From Phycisphaerae bacterium (lineage in GTDB: Bacteria > Planctomycetota > Phycisphaerae > UBA1845): a stretch of DNA of 45,803 nt. The DNA is taken from positions 1-45,803 of the forward strand of contig JAGVHG010000105.1 in assembly GCA_020056715.1 (NCBI GenBank). The letters run 5' to 3'. The notes under the pieces were generated by a model, which was not told the DNA's origin, did no database searches, and saw only the letters and a list, made by a program, of their open reading frames with translations. Within the stretch, counting starts at the first letter, position 1. Each line of letters opens with the position of its first letter. Position numbers and translations under genes: made by a program. Positions 24,951 through 32,678 of the stretch are shown in pieces.

Positions 24951-27428
24951 ATGAACGATGTGAGACCCACGAGCTGCCGACGCCGCCTACGAGTTCGGTG
25001 GTCGATCCACGCGCTGATCGCTTTCGCGATGGTGAGTTCCGCCCAGGCGCGGGTCGAAGTGAACGTCTCGCACGTCGGCTTTCCCAGGGTGCAGGGCGGG
25101 GATGTGATCCGCAGCGGGGCGTGGATCCCGATCATCGTGGACCTCACCCTTGCGGAACAGACGAGCTTCGACGGCAGCGTCCGCGCCGCTCAGATGGACA
25201 ACGACGGCGACGAATGTTTCGATACCGTCGACGTGCACATCCGCACGGAGACCGGCGGGTCGCAACGAGTCTATCTCTACGTGCCGGCCAACCCCTTACG
25301 CAGCCAGGAACGGTTCTTCGTCGAGGTACGCAATGCCGACGGGGAGGCCGTCAAAGTCGTCACCCAAGGCGAAGTATCGTATCGCGCGAAACCCGCAGAA
25401 CCGCCCTCAGTGATCGCCCCGGACGACATTCTGGTTCTCTCCGTCTCCTCCAGCGCGGTGGGACGGATCGCGGAATTGGTACGTTCGGAAAAGCAGGAGA
25501 AGTTCACTCACGGTGTCGAGGTCGCCCACATAAGCCCCTCGGACCTGCCGGAGTTATGGATCGGGTTAGAGAGTGTGGACTACGTCGTGTGGGACGACGC
25601 CCGGCCGGAGGAGCTGACCCAGCGTCAACTCGAGGCTTTACTCGAATGGGTTCGCCAGGGAGGAACCTTGCTGATCGCGGCCTCACGGACGGCCGGGGCG
25701 CTGAAACTCACCAAGTTGATCGAACCCGTGTTGCCCGTTGACCTCGGCGAAGTCACGGCCGTCGAGAGTCTTCCGGATGTACGCCGGACGCTTCTTGATC
25801 CGCCGGGCGGCGATGCGGACATCCCTAAGACCGTCACCGGGTGGGAGAGTGCCCCCTTTTCGGCACCCGTCCCGGTGGTCCGCTGCACCCGACGGGGCGA
25901 TTCAATCGTCGTGGCGCGGGAAAGTACCATTCAGTCGGACCTGGTGACGCGGCGACGCATGGGCCGAGGGCACGTCGTTTTTTCAGGCGTGACGTTGCGG
26001 GACTTGTTCAGCACGCCGTGTGGGGTGACTAAGTTCTTCGCCACTACGTTCCACCTCACACCGATGAGTAAATCCGATGAGGCCCAGGCAACGCCCGTGT
26101 CCTTGTTCGGGCGGGTGGTTAGTGCCGTGGCCTTCTCTACGTCCGGGAGTCTGTACCTGCTCACCGCGGGGGTGTTTTCGGTCCTCTACGTCCTAGCGGC
26201 CACCTTCGGCACGTGGCGATTTCTACGGGCCAAGGGCCTGGTCCACCACAGTTGGACGGTCTTCGCGTTGGTGGGTCTCGTCGCCAGCGTGCTGAGCGTC
26301 GTCGTCGTAGGCATGATGCACGGGATCGGCGACCGGCTCCACCAGATCTCCGTCGTCGACGCCGAGGTGGGGCAGACCTTCGGGAACGGGACCGCCTTCT
26401 TCGGACTCAAGACGAGCACCGAAAAGAAACTGGACCTGTGGCTCCCCTCTGACTGGGTCGGCGCGGACGAGCCGGCGGCAACGTCGTGCTTTCTGCGGGC
26501 GATTCCGGAAGGGAACGATACCACCGAGGTGAGCAGCTTCGCCGATCCCGGGGAATACCGCGTCGTCCCCGGCAGCGCAGTGGTCGATGACGTTCGCATC
26601 CGTGCCACGCTGAAACGATTCGAAGGCCGGTGGAATGGTCCGCTGGGGGGCAAATTCTCGGGGCAAGTACAGGCGGGCGGGACAACGATCACCGAGGACA
26701 GCTTCGTGGTCAATGAGTTAGGCGTCGATCTGCGGAGTTGCTACTTGTTGCACTCGATCGAGAACATTGGGGGCATTGCCGGGGTCCGCGATCAATTAAT
26801 TTATGTGTACCGCATCGGGGACATTCCATCCAACGGTACGAAGGTCCTCCTGTGGGACCGTTGTTACCGTATGGTGGGGACCGAAACATTAAAAGAGTTC
26901 AAACGCCGCTCCACGTTGGCCAAGCTGCAAGAGGAATGGAGCGCGCCTTTGCGCGGACTGTTGGCTTCCATCGGTTATCGATCCGACGGCGAGGACGGGT
27001 TCGTCATGGGACAAGAGCAGAACGCCCTGCTGCTACTGTCGACGATCGGCGAGTTCGACCCCAAGACCATTTCCAGCCGCATGAGTGACCTCCTCGGGGG
27101 AATCAAGACGTGGTCGCGGGACCGCCTACGCCAGCTCGATCTCCGCGAGCAGCTTCAGGCCGGGAGAGCGCCGCTAGATGATCGGCCCGGCGAGATGGGC
27201 AGCATAATGTTGATCGGCTTTGCGGCGGACCCAGGCCCGATCCGATTATTCACCCGTTTAGGCGATCGAGGGTATAAGCCCGTCCAGCCGGAGGCGTCCG
27301 CGTCATGGACCATGTACCGCATTCGCATCCCAATCACTAAGCTGGATTCCGTCGAGGAGCCGACCGAGCCGCGTAAACCCGAGGAACCCCTCTGGGACGA
27401 AAAGTTACCAAGGGGAGGACGTCCTTAG
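24951..27428 (+). CDS. Membrane-anchored protein of the ABC-export operon, function unknown
   Basis: 825 residues. A twin-arginine-like or Sec signal (basic start, IHALIAFAMVSSAQA) is followed by a beta-rich domain (residues about 35-145). Residues about 150-350 resemble a class I glutamine-amidotransferase-like fold, as in DUF4350/GldG-type proteins (VLSVSSSAVGRIAELV, VDYVVWDDARPEELTQRQ, WVRQGGTLLIAAS). Two or more membrane helices lie at about 390-455 (LYLLTAGVFSVLYVLAATF, FALVGLVASVLSVVVVGMM), followed by a large soluble C-terminal domain. The gene precedes the ABC ATPase by 21 bp. By analogy with GldG-like partners of ABC-2 exporters it is probably an accessory subunit. I do not recognise a named family. 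Confidence 0.72.
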   Translation: MNDVRPTSCRRRLRVRWSIHALIAFAMVSSAQARVEVNVSHVGFPRVQGGDVIRSGAWIPIIVDLTLAEQTSFDGSVRAAQMDNDGDECFDTVDVHIRTETGGSQRVYLYVPANPLRSQERFFVEVRNADGEAVKVVTQGEVSYRAKPAEPPSVIAPDDILVLSVSSSAVGRIAELVRSEKQEKFTHGVEVAHISPSDLPELWIGLESVDYVVWDDARPEELTQRQLEALLEWVRQGGTLLIAASRTAGALKLTKLIEPVLPVDLGEVTAVESLPDVRRTLLDPPGGDADIPKTVTGWESAPFSAPVPVVRCTRRGDSIVVARESTIQSDLVTRRRMGRGHVVFSGVTLRDLFSTPCGVTKFFATTFHLTPMSKSDEAQATPVSLFGRVVSAVAFSTSGSLYLLTAGVFSVLYVLAATFGTWRFLRAKGLVHHSWTVFALVGLVASVLSVVVVGMMHGIGDRLHQISVVDAEVGQTFGNGTAFFGLKTSTEKKLDLWLPSDWVGADEPAATSCFLRAIPEGNDTTEVSSFADPGEYRVVPGSAVVDDVRIRATLKRFEGRWNGPLGGKFSGQVQAGGTTITEDSFVVNELGVDLRSCYLLHSIENIGGIAGVRDQLIYVYRIGDIPSNGTKVLLWDRCYRMVGTETLKEFKRRSTLAKLQEEWSAPLRGLLASIGYRSDGEDGFVMGQEQNALLLLSTIGEFDPKTISSRMSDLLGGIKTWSRDRLRQLDLREQLQAGRAPLDDRPGEMGSIMLIGFAADPGPIRLFTRLGDRGYKPVQPEASASWTMYRIRIPITKLDSVEEPTEPRKPEEPLWDEKLPRGGRP

Positions 27429-27449
27429 TTTCGACCGGAGACGTGAACC

Positions 27450-28385
27450 GTGAGCGTGATCGTTCAAACCATCAACCTGACCAAACGGTACGGTAAGCTG
27501 GTGGCGCTCAACAACCTCCACCTCAACATCGAGGAGGGTGAATGCTTCGGCTACATCGGACCCAACGGGGCCGGGAAAACCACAACGATCAAGGTTCTGG
27601 CGACGCTCCTTCAACCCACCTGGGGTGAGGCGCGGATTTGCGGGCACGTGGTGGGGTATGAGTCGCGGAGGATACGACCGCTGATCGGATACGTGCCCGA
27701 CTTTTTCGGGGCCTACGAAGAGGTCGTGGTCCAGGAGTATCTTGAGTTTTTCGCCAGCGCCTACGGGATTACCGGCAAGCAGCGGGCGCGCGTCGTCAAC
27801 GACGTGCTGGAACTCACTGACTTGGTCTTCAAGCGCGACGCGCACGTGGATTCACTCTCCCGCGGCATGCAGCAGCGGCTGAGCGTCGCCCGCGTACTCT
27901 TGCACGATCCCAAGGTGCTCTTACTCGACGAGCCGGCTAGCGGGCTAGACCCACGGGCGCGGATCGAGATGCGCGAATTGCTCAAAGAACTGCGGCGGAT
28001 GGGCAAGACGATCATCATCAGCTCGCACATCCTCCACGAACTCGCGGAACTGTGTACCACGATCGGCATCATCGAACGCGGCGAGCTTCTCTTCCACGGC
28101 TCGATTGAAGAGATTATCCGCAAGGTGAAGACGGGGACAAAGCTGCACGTGCGTGTCACGGAGCAGCAAGACCTCGCGGCCTTGCTCTTGGAGCGCAAGC
28201 CGGGCATCAAGAGCGTCGATCTGCTCGACGGGCACCTCGTCGTCGAACTGGAGAAGCAGACTCATGATTTCAGCGGCATCGCCCGCATCCTTTTGGATAA
28301 CAACTTCAAAATCCAAGAAATCAAGGAGGAGGAAGTCAACCTCGAGACGGCGTTTATGCGCCTTACAAAAGGGATCGTGCAGTGA
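27450..28385 (+). CDS. ABC transporter ATP-binding protein (ABC-2 type)
   Basis: 311 residues, GTG start at 27450 with GGAG upstream. Walker A is GPNGAGKTTTIK. The Q-loop region is ATLLQPTWGEARI, the signature LSRGMQQRLSVARVLLHDP, Walker B VLLLDEPASGLDP and the switch His IISSHILHE. The last 80 residues form the accessory domain found in CcmA/NatA/DrrA-type subunits. It powers export or assembly through the permease at 29027-30841. The stop at 28383-28385 directly abuts the left end of the IVP cassette. Confidence 0.93.
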   Translation: MSVIVQTINLTKRYGKLVALNNLHLNIEEGECFGYIGPNGAGKTTTIKVLATLLQPTWGEARICGHVVGYESRRIRPLIGYVPDFFGAYEEVVVQEYLEFFASAYGITGKQRARVVNDVLELTDLVFKRDAHVDSLSRGMQQRLSVARVLLHDPKVLLLDEPASGLDPRARIEMRELLKELRRMGKTIIISSHILHELAELCTTIGIIERGELLFHGSIEEIIRKVKTGTKLHVRVTEQQDLAALLLERKPGIKSVDLLDGHLVVELEKQTHDFSGIARILLDNNFKIQEIKEEEVNLETAFMRLTKGIVQ

Positions 28386-28421
28386 CGAGTTACCAATTAC
28401 CAGTTACGAATTACAAACGGA
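28386..28421. repeat. Left terminal inverted repeat of the IVP cassette
   Basis: Four GTTAC/ATTAC words ending in AAACGGA. The inverse of the right terminus at 28964-29020. Confidence 0.65.
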
Positions 28422-28433
28422 AAAGGGTCTGAC

Positions 28434-28934
28434 ATGGGGCGGGAAACAAGGCGCCCTTTGCAAAGAGTCGGTCGACAGCCGGAGCCATGCGCCGAAGTGC
28501 GCCCGGTGCCCCGGAAGTTCCGACTTGTGGGTGGCCAATTAGGGATTGTCGACCGGACCGCGGAGTTTGCGGATCGCATTATTCAGTTATGCCTCGCGCT
28601 GCCAAGCAACTCTGTAGGCTGGGAGATTGGACGCCAACTTATCCGGGCGGGAACCAGTGTGGGTGCTAACGTGGAGGAGGCGCAAGCCGGTGAGAGCAAG
28701 GCAGATTTCATCCACAAGATGCGAATCGCTCGCAAAGAGTGTCGCGAAGCGCGCTTCTTTCTGCGACGAGTTGCAAACGCAAAACTCATTCCGCAGCGGC
28801 GATTAGAGTCCCTGCTCGGCGAAGTCGAACAGATCCTCCTCATCTTGACTACGATCATCCTGCGTGCGACTGAGCGTGATGTTGCGGTAGCGCAAAACAA
28901 CAAGAAGCAGGAGCAGTTTCGCGGCGTTTTGTAA
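28434..28934 (+). CDS. Four-helix-bundle protein (23S rRNA intervening-sequence protein family)
   Basis: 166 residues. TAEFADRIIQLCLALPS, GWEIGRQLIRAGTSVGANVEE, GESKADFIHKMRIARKECRE and ARFFLRRVANAKL match the IVP/TIGR02436 four-helix bundle in order. The first 30 residues (GRETRRPLQRVGRQPEPC) lie outside the bundle and the true start may be later. The family was first seen inside intervening sequences of 23S rRNA in some bacteria. Free-standing copies are common, and their function is not established. Here it separates an ABC ATPase from its permease. Confidence 0.85.
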   Translation: MGRETRRPLQRVGRQPEPCAEVRPVPRKFRLVGGQLGIVDRTAEFADRIIQLCLALPSNSVGWEIGRQLIRAGTSVGANVEEAQAGESKADFIHKMRIARKECREARFFLRRVANAKLIPQRRLESLLGEVEQILLILTTIILRATERDVAVAQNNKKQEQFRGVL

Positions 28935-28963
28935 AGACTAGTTGCAAGCCAATGAATCCTTTG

Positions 28964-29020
28964 TCCGTAACTCGTAACTGGTCACTGGTAACTTGTAACT
29001 CGTAACTCGTAACTCGTAAC
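28964..29020. repeat. Right terminal repeat of the IVP cassette with GTAACTC tandem words
   Basis: TCCGTAACTCGTAACTGG is followed by a run of CGTAACT units (four near 29000-29020). The run ends six bases before the permease ATG, so it replaces the spot where a ribosome-binding site would be expected. Confidence 0.7.
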
Positions 29021-29026
29021 TTTCCA

Positions 29027-30841
29027 ATGAACATTCTGCTCGGCAAGTTGTGGTTGTCGTTCTGGCACTTGTTGCCGGCCAACCCGATCCTCGTTCGTGT
29101 GGTGCAGGGCGGGTCGCGCCGGCCTCGGCATTTGTGGCTGCGGGTGGGATATCTTGGAGCGCTTCTCTTTGTCGTATTGTTTTCACTTGTGATGACGTGG
29201 CAGAGTGGGTCGCTCGCGGAGCTGGCCAAGGGCGCTTCGCAGACGTTCAAGTGGGCGTCGACAGCGCAGCTCCTGCTGATGTGCTTTCTGGCCCCGGTGT
29301 TCACGGCCTCGGCCATCACCCAGGAACGCGATGCCCAGACGTTTAACATCTTGCTTTCCACCCCGCTGAGCAGCGCCCAGATCGTCCTCGGTTCGCTCGC
29401 CAGCCGGCTCTACTTCGTCATCACGCTCCTTCTCTCCGGCCTGCCCATCTTCCTCATGACCATGGTGTATGGCGGGGTGACGACGCGGCAGATCGTGGAG
29501 AGTTTTGCCCTGTGCGGCTCGACGGCCATCCTGACCGGGGCGCTGGCGATCTTTGTGGCCATGATCGGGGTCGGCACGCGGCGGACGATCTTCTCGTTCT
29601 ACCTGCTCATCGCGTTGTATCTCTTGGCTGTCTATTTGCTGGGGCGTTGGGACCGAACCTGGATCGAGTCGGCCCCGGCGAACGTCGCCGGGCTGAAGAT
29701 GAGTTGGCTTACTCCGCTCCATCCGTTCCTCGCCTTGGACGTGGCGCTCAATCGCATCCAGGCGCCGTCCCTTGCCGCCCATTTGACCGGTTACGGCGCT
29801 ATCAGTCGCAATGCACTGGCCTACCCGTCGGCCATGTATGTCCTGTGGACGACCGTTCTGTCTTTCGTGCTCATCGTTCTTAGCATGTTCTTCGTCCGTC
29901 GCGGGGCCAAATCAGGCGAGGCGACGTTCCTCAGTAACTTCCTCGATCGGTTTCGGCGACAGGCGTCGGGCGAGCGGACGCGCACGCCGCGAAACGTCTG
30001 GGCCAATCCCGTCGCCTGGCGGGAGGCGACGGCGCGGGCCTCATCGGGCGCCATGGTTCGTTGGGCGATCATCCTCGGCGGACTCATTGGATCGTCGGTC
30101 TTGCTGCTAAGCTATCTCGACGGCGGGTTACCGTCGGGCGATATCCCCGTGTGGCTGGCCGGGTTGACGGCCGTCCAAGTCGCGGTGGCGTTGCTGATCG
30201 CCACCAACACCGCGGCCACTTCCATGACCAAAGAAAAAGAATCCAAAACGATGGACCTGCTGCTCACCACCCCACTGACCAGCAAGTACATTCTGTGGGG
30301 AAAACTTCGCGGTCTGGTCAGCTTCGCCGCGCCGCTGCTGGCTGGGCCGATTCTCGTGCTGTTGGTGTTCGCGACCATCGGCCTATTCCGCAACGAAAAT
30401 CCCCCGGTCGTCTGGTTCGAGACAGGCCTGGAGTTGGGCGCTTTGCTGGTGGTCTACACGGCCCTGGCTTGCGTCATCGGACTTCGTTTTTCCTTGACCA
30501 GCAAGACCAACGTCTCCGCGGTGATGTCCAGCGTCGGTCTGGTCATCGTGCTCGGCGGCCTGGCGTCGATCATCGGCCTGGCGATGGTGGACGCTTCGCG
30601 CGGCGAGTTCGGGGCTTTCCTCGCCCCGTTCACGCCCTATACGTCGATCAACTACCTCATCAATCCGGCCGCCTTGTTCAGCAGTTCGAAGGACTTCGTT
30701 GCGGGAGCGCCGGCGGTCCGCATGGCCGCACTGATCGGCTGCCTCATCGCCATCATCTCCTATGCCTTCGTCGTCTGGCGCTGGTACGTCGGCCTGGTCC
30801 GCGACTTCGACATGACCATGCGCAAGCAGGCTGGGAATTGA
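29027..30841 (+). CDS. ABC-2-type transporter permease
   Basis: 604 residues with about twelve hydrophobic segments arranged as two halves. In each half the early part reads SAITQERDAQTFNILLSTPL or AATSMTKEKESKTMDLLLTT, the coupling-loop pattern of ABC-2 permeases (KE.. LLLTTPL), so the protein is a fused tandem of two permease domains. It pairs with the ATPase at 27450 and the accessory protein at 24951. No Shine-Dalgarno site precedes ATG 29027; the GTAACTC repeats of the IVP cassette lie there instead. Substrate unknown. Confidence 0.9.
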   Translation: MNILLGKLWLSFWHLLPANPILVRVVQGGSRRPRHLWLRVGYLGALLFVVLFSLVMTWQSGSLAELAKGASQTFKWASTAQLLLMCFLAPVFTASAITQERDAQTFNILLSTPLSSAQIVLGSLASRLYFVITLLLSGLPIFLMTMVYGGVTTRQIVESFALCGSTAILTGALAIFVAMIGVGTRRTIFSFYLLIALYLLAVYLLGRWDRTWIESAPANVAGLKMSWLTPLHPFLALDVALNRIQAPSLAAHLTGYGAISRNALAYPSAMYVLWTTVLSFVLIVLSMFFVRRGAKSGEATFLSNFLDRFRRQASGERTRTPRNVWANPVAWREATARASSGAMVRWAIILGGLIGSSVLLLSYLDGGLPSGDIPVWLAGLTAVQVAVALLIATNTAATSMTKEKESKTMDLLLTTPLTSKYILWGKLRGLVSFAAPLLAGPILVLLVFATIGLFRNENPPVVWFETGLELGALLVVYTALACVIGLRFSLTSKTNVSAVMSSVGLVIVLGGLASIIGLAMVDASRGEFGAFLAPFTPYTSINYLINPAALFSSSKDFVAGAPAVRMAALIGCLIAIISYAFVVWRWYVGLVRDFDMTMRKQAGN

Positions 30842-30935
30842 GCGGTCCAACCGAACAGCGGCGGCGCAACACTTCGGCATTATTATGTGCAGCACGGCTT
30901 GCAAATGGGTTCGTTTTGCAAGTACATTTTTTTGG

Positions 30936-30958
30936 CGAGTGTCACATTGTGGCACTCG
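30936..30958. repeat. Intergenic palindrome
   Basis: CGAGTGTCACA, T, TGTGGCACTCG: 11-base arms with a single mismatch that would pair as G-U in RNA. Confidence 0.7.
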
Positions 30959-31031
30959 TGAAAAAGGCTTTGAATCGCTTTCAACTGGCTTTGCTTGGTC
31001 AATACGCATTTCGCACGGCTCGGTTCCTTAT

Positions 31032-31059
31032 CCGCTCCATTCCTGTCGCGGCTCCGATC
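31032..31059. repeat. Dispersed repeat CCGCTCC...GTCGCGGCTC
   Basis: 25 of 28 bases match 43846-43873 at the end of the DegT gene. Confidence 0.7.
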
Positions 31060-31277
31060 AAGGGGCGTGGAGCGGGCGCGGCTTTCATCTACACCCCTAT
31101 AACTTCACGGGCGCGCGGTGGGGAAGGGGCGGGAGACCGATCACGGAATGGGCAAAACCGCGCTGGCGCGGCGGCGTCAATTTTCGATGGAAAGTTGGGA
31201 GCGGTCGGGCGGATCGGGGCAGGGGGAAAGACTTCCTCAAAAACCAGAATGTCCCCATTGGTTTGTCGTCGTAGGGG

Positions 31278-31802
31278 TCACTTCGGCGGTCTTCGGAACG
31301 GAACTGGCACTTCCTCTCCGCCTCTATGGGTCTTCATCGTGAATAGTATTCCACCTTGCTCGCTCGGCTCACTTGCAAGGTAATAGGTGCGGCCTGCCTC
31401 CGCGATGAATTCGCCGTGGCCCGAACACCAAGTGTCGCTTATGGTCCAATGGACGCGAAGGTCATGTTTTCCAGGAGTGACGTAGATTCTCGTGGGCGAT
31501 AGTCCTTCACGCCGATCTTCTTGACCGTATCGAACTCTTCTCCCATCGACCTCGTCCACGAACGTTCCATGCATGTTCGGTTTTGCAAGCAGCCCGCCAA
31601 CCCGTTTCAGAGGTAGAACAATGGTTGCGAGTTCCCCTGTCGGCCGTTCTGGTCCATCGTACATATGCTTGGACTCGGAAATGGTCTCGCAACCGGAAGC
31701 AAACAGGACGCCGAGCGTGGACAAGCCCAGGAGACCGGTCAGCCCACGGTGTCGAGCCCTTCGCAGCACATTCGCGTCCCGCTCGCTCGGTGTGTTCGTC
31801 AC
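31278..31802 (-). CDS. Putative lipoprotein, HMYDGP family (copy A)
   Basis: 174 residues, GTG start at 31802 with GGGAG eight bases upstream. The leader ends in a lipobox FASGC (lipidated Cys at 38). The mature part has HMYDGPERPTGELA at its start, VDEVDGRRVRY, RIYVTPGKHDLRVHW, FIAEAGRTYYL, GGILFTMK and EEVPVPFR. It is a paralogue of the next gene upstream (31872), with the same motifs in the same order. I do not recognise the family; the strand-rich pattern with PGxHDL suggests a small beta domain. Predicted on the periplasmic or outer-membrane side. Confidence 0.78.
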   Translation of the reverse strand: MTNTPSERDANVLRRARHRGLTGLLGLSTLGVLFASGCETISESKHMYDGPERPTGELATIVLPLKRVGGLLAKPNMHGTFVDEVDGRRVRYGQEDRREGLSPTRIYVTPGKHDLRVHWTISDTWCSGHGEFIAEAGRTYYLASEPSEQGGILFTMKTHRGGEEVPVPFRRPPK

Positions 31803-31871
31803 ACGTAATACTCCCGCAGAAAGTTCAGCGCCTGGTCAGCCGAACAGGGCTGGCGAGATGTGTAAGCGGCC

Positions 31872-32321
31872 TCATTTTGGAAACACCAATCGCAATGGGA
31901 CCGGCTCTTTCTTGCTGTTCCGTTGAACATGCATTTTGAACACCGTTCCCCCGTCAACACCGATCGTTGAACTTAGCCAGTAGGATTGGCCAGCCTCGGC
32001 GACGAAGGAGCGATGTGCGATACTATATCTGCATTTTATAAGCTCCCACCGGAGCCAGAGATCGTGTTCTCCTGGTGTGACGTAAATTCGCAGCGGCGGG
32101 AAGGCGTCCCAGAGTCGTTCGGTGCACTTTCCATCGACCCTGTCTACTACGGTGAAGTCAAATTTGGATGCCTCGATGGTAATGCTCGCTAACTCCTCGA
32201 TCGGTCGCTTGGGGCCGTCGTACATGTGTCTGGTTTCGGGAACCACGCAACCGGAGATCACGACGATACCCAAAGCCGAGAAGCATGGGAACACGCCTCG
32301 ACCGTTCCGTGGGTCTCTCAT
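31872..32321 (-). CDS. Putative lipoprotein, HMYDGP family (copy B)
   Basis: 149 residues if started at ATG 32321, giving a short leader ending in the lipobox VISGC, as in copy A. An in-frame ATG at 32396 has a better ribosome-binding site (GGAAGG) but would give an unusually long leader, and the frame is open to 32564. It shares HMYDGPKRPIEELASI, VDRVDGK, RIYVTPGEHDLWLRW, FVAEAGQSYWLSS, GGTVFKM and EPVPLR with copy A, 69 bp downstream. Likely a tandem duplication followed by marked divergence. Function unknown. Confidence 0.72.
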   Translation of the reverse strand: MRDPRNGRGVFPCFSALGIVVISGCVVPETRHMYDGPKRPIEELASITIEASKFDFTVVDRVDGKCTERLWDAFPPLRIYVTPGEHDLWLRWELIKCRYSIAHRSFVAEAGQSYWLSSTIGVDGGTVFKMHVQRNSKKEPVPLRLVFPK

Positions 32322-32678
32322 ACCTGCTGGTCCGCGACAGGTGCGCTGTTCTGCCAGACCAGAAAGTAGAACAGCGTTGTGAACTGGGACTTTCATATTC
32401 ACTGCCTTCCGGCCGACGTTTTCGGCCCGAGCGGCGATTGTACGACGGCCGAGCATCCGATTCAACCTACATGATCCACCGCCGGATTCTAAGACAATAG
32501 GTGGATCAGTTTCAGGGGGAATGGTCACTATAAGCTGATGCCCAAGCTGATGACGGCCCAGCACGTCGGCGCCGCGAAGATTGTCGGCGGATCCAAGGCC
32601 CTATAGCCTGAGGGAAGCCGGTGCAAAGATGATATCGAGAACCGCTCAAATCCAACTAAAAGCGGAACAAGCTCCGAA
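32322..32678. other. Intergenic region upstream of lipoprotein B
   Basis: Contains the alternative N-terminal extensions of lipoprotein B (to 32564). No other gene is seen. A plus-strand stretch near 32530-32610 is open but short and unrecognised. Confidence 0.4.

Larger units (their letters stand above)
28386..29020. mobile_element. Four-helix-bundle (IVP) cassette with inverted terminal repeats
   Basis: A 635-bp segment fills exactly the gap between the ABC ATPase stop and the permease start. It carries one gene (28434-28934) flanked by terminal repeats built from GTTAC-type words. The left end has GTTACCAATTACCAGTTACG. The right end, reverse complemented, has GTTACCAGTGACCAGTTACG. No transposase is present. 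Mobility is an inference from the terminal symmetry and from disruption of an otherwise compact operon. Confidence 0.6.
30842..31277. other. Intergenic region with two dispersed repeats
   Basis: No convincing gene. A long plus-strand frame through the permease into this region (30061-31383) is a shadow. The region holds a palindrome (30936-30958) and a GC-rich repeat (31032-31059), with an unassigned G-rich stretch from 31060 on. Confidence 0.5.

Noticed and set aside
28964-29020. CRISPR-like short tandem repeats (CGTAACT)
   Set aside because: Units are contiguous 7-mers without spacers and mirror the left end of the IVP cassette.
30061-31383. 440-codon plus-strand frame
   Set aside because: Out-of-frame shadow of the ABC permease continuing into intergenic repeats.
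32520-32630. Decayed intron or transposase fragment
   Set aside because: Short open stretches with no recognisable motif; could not be supported.
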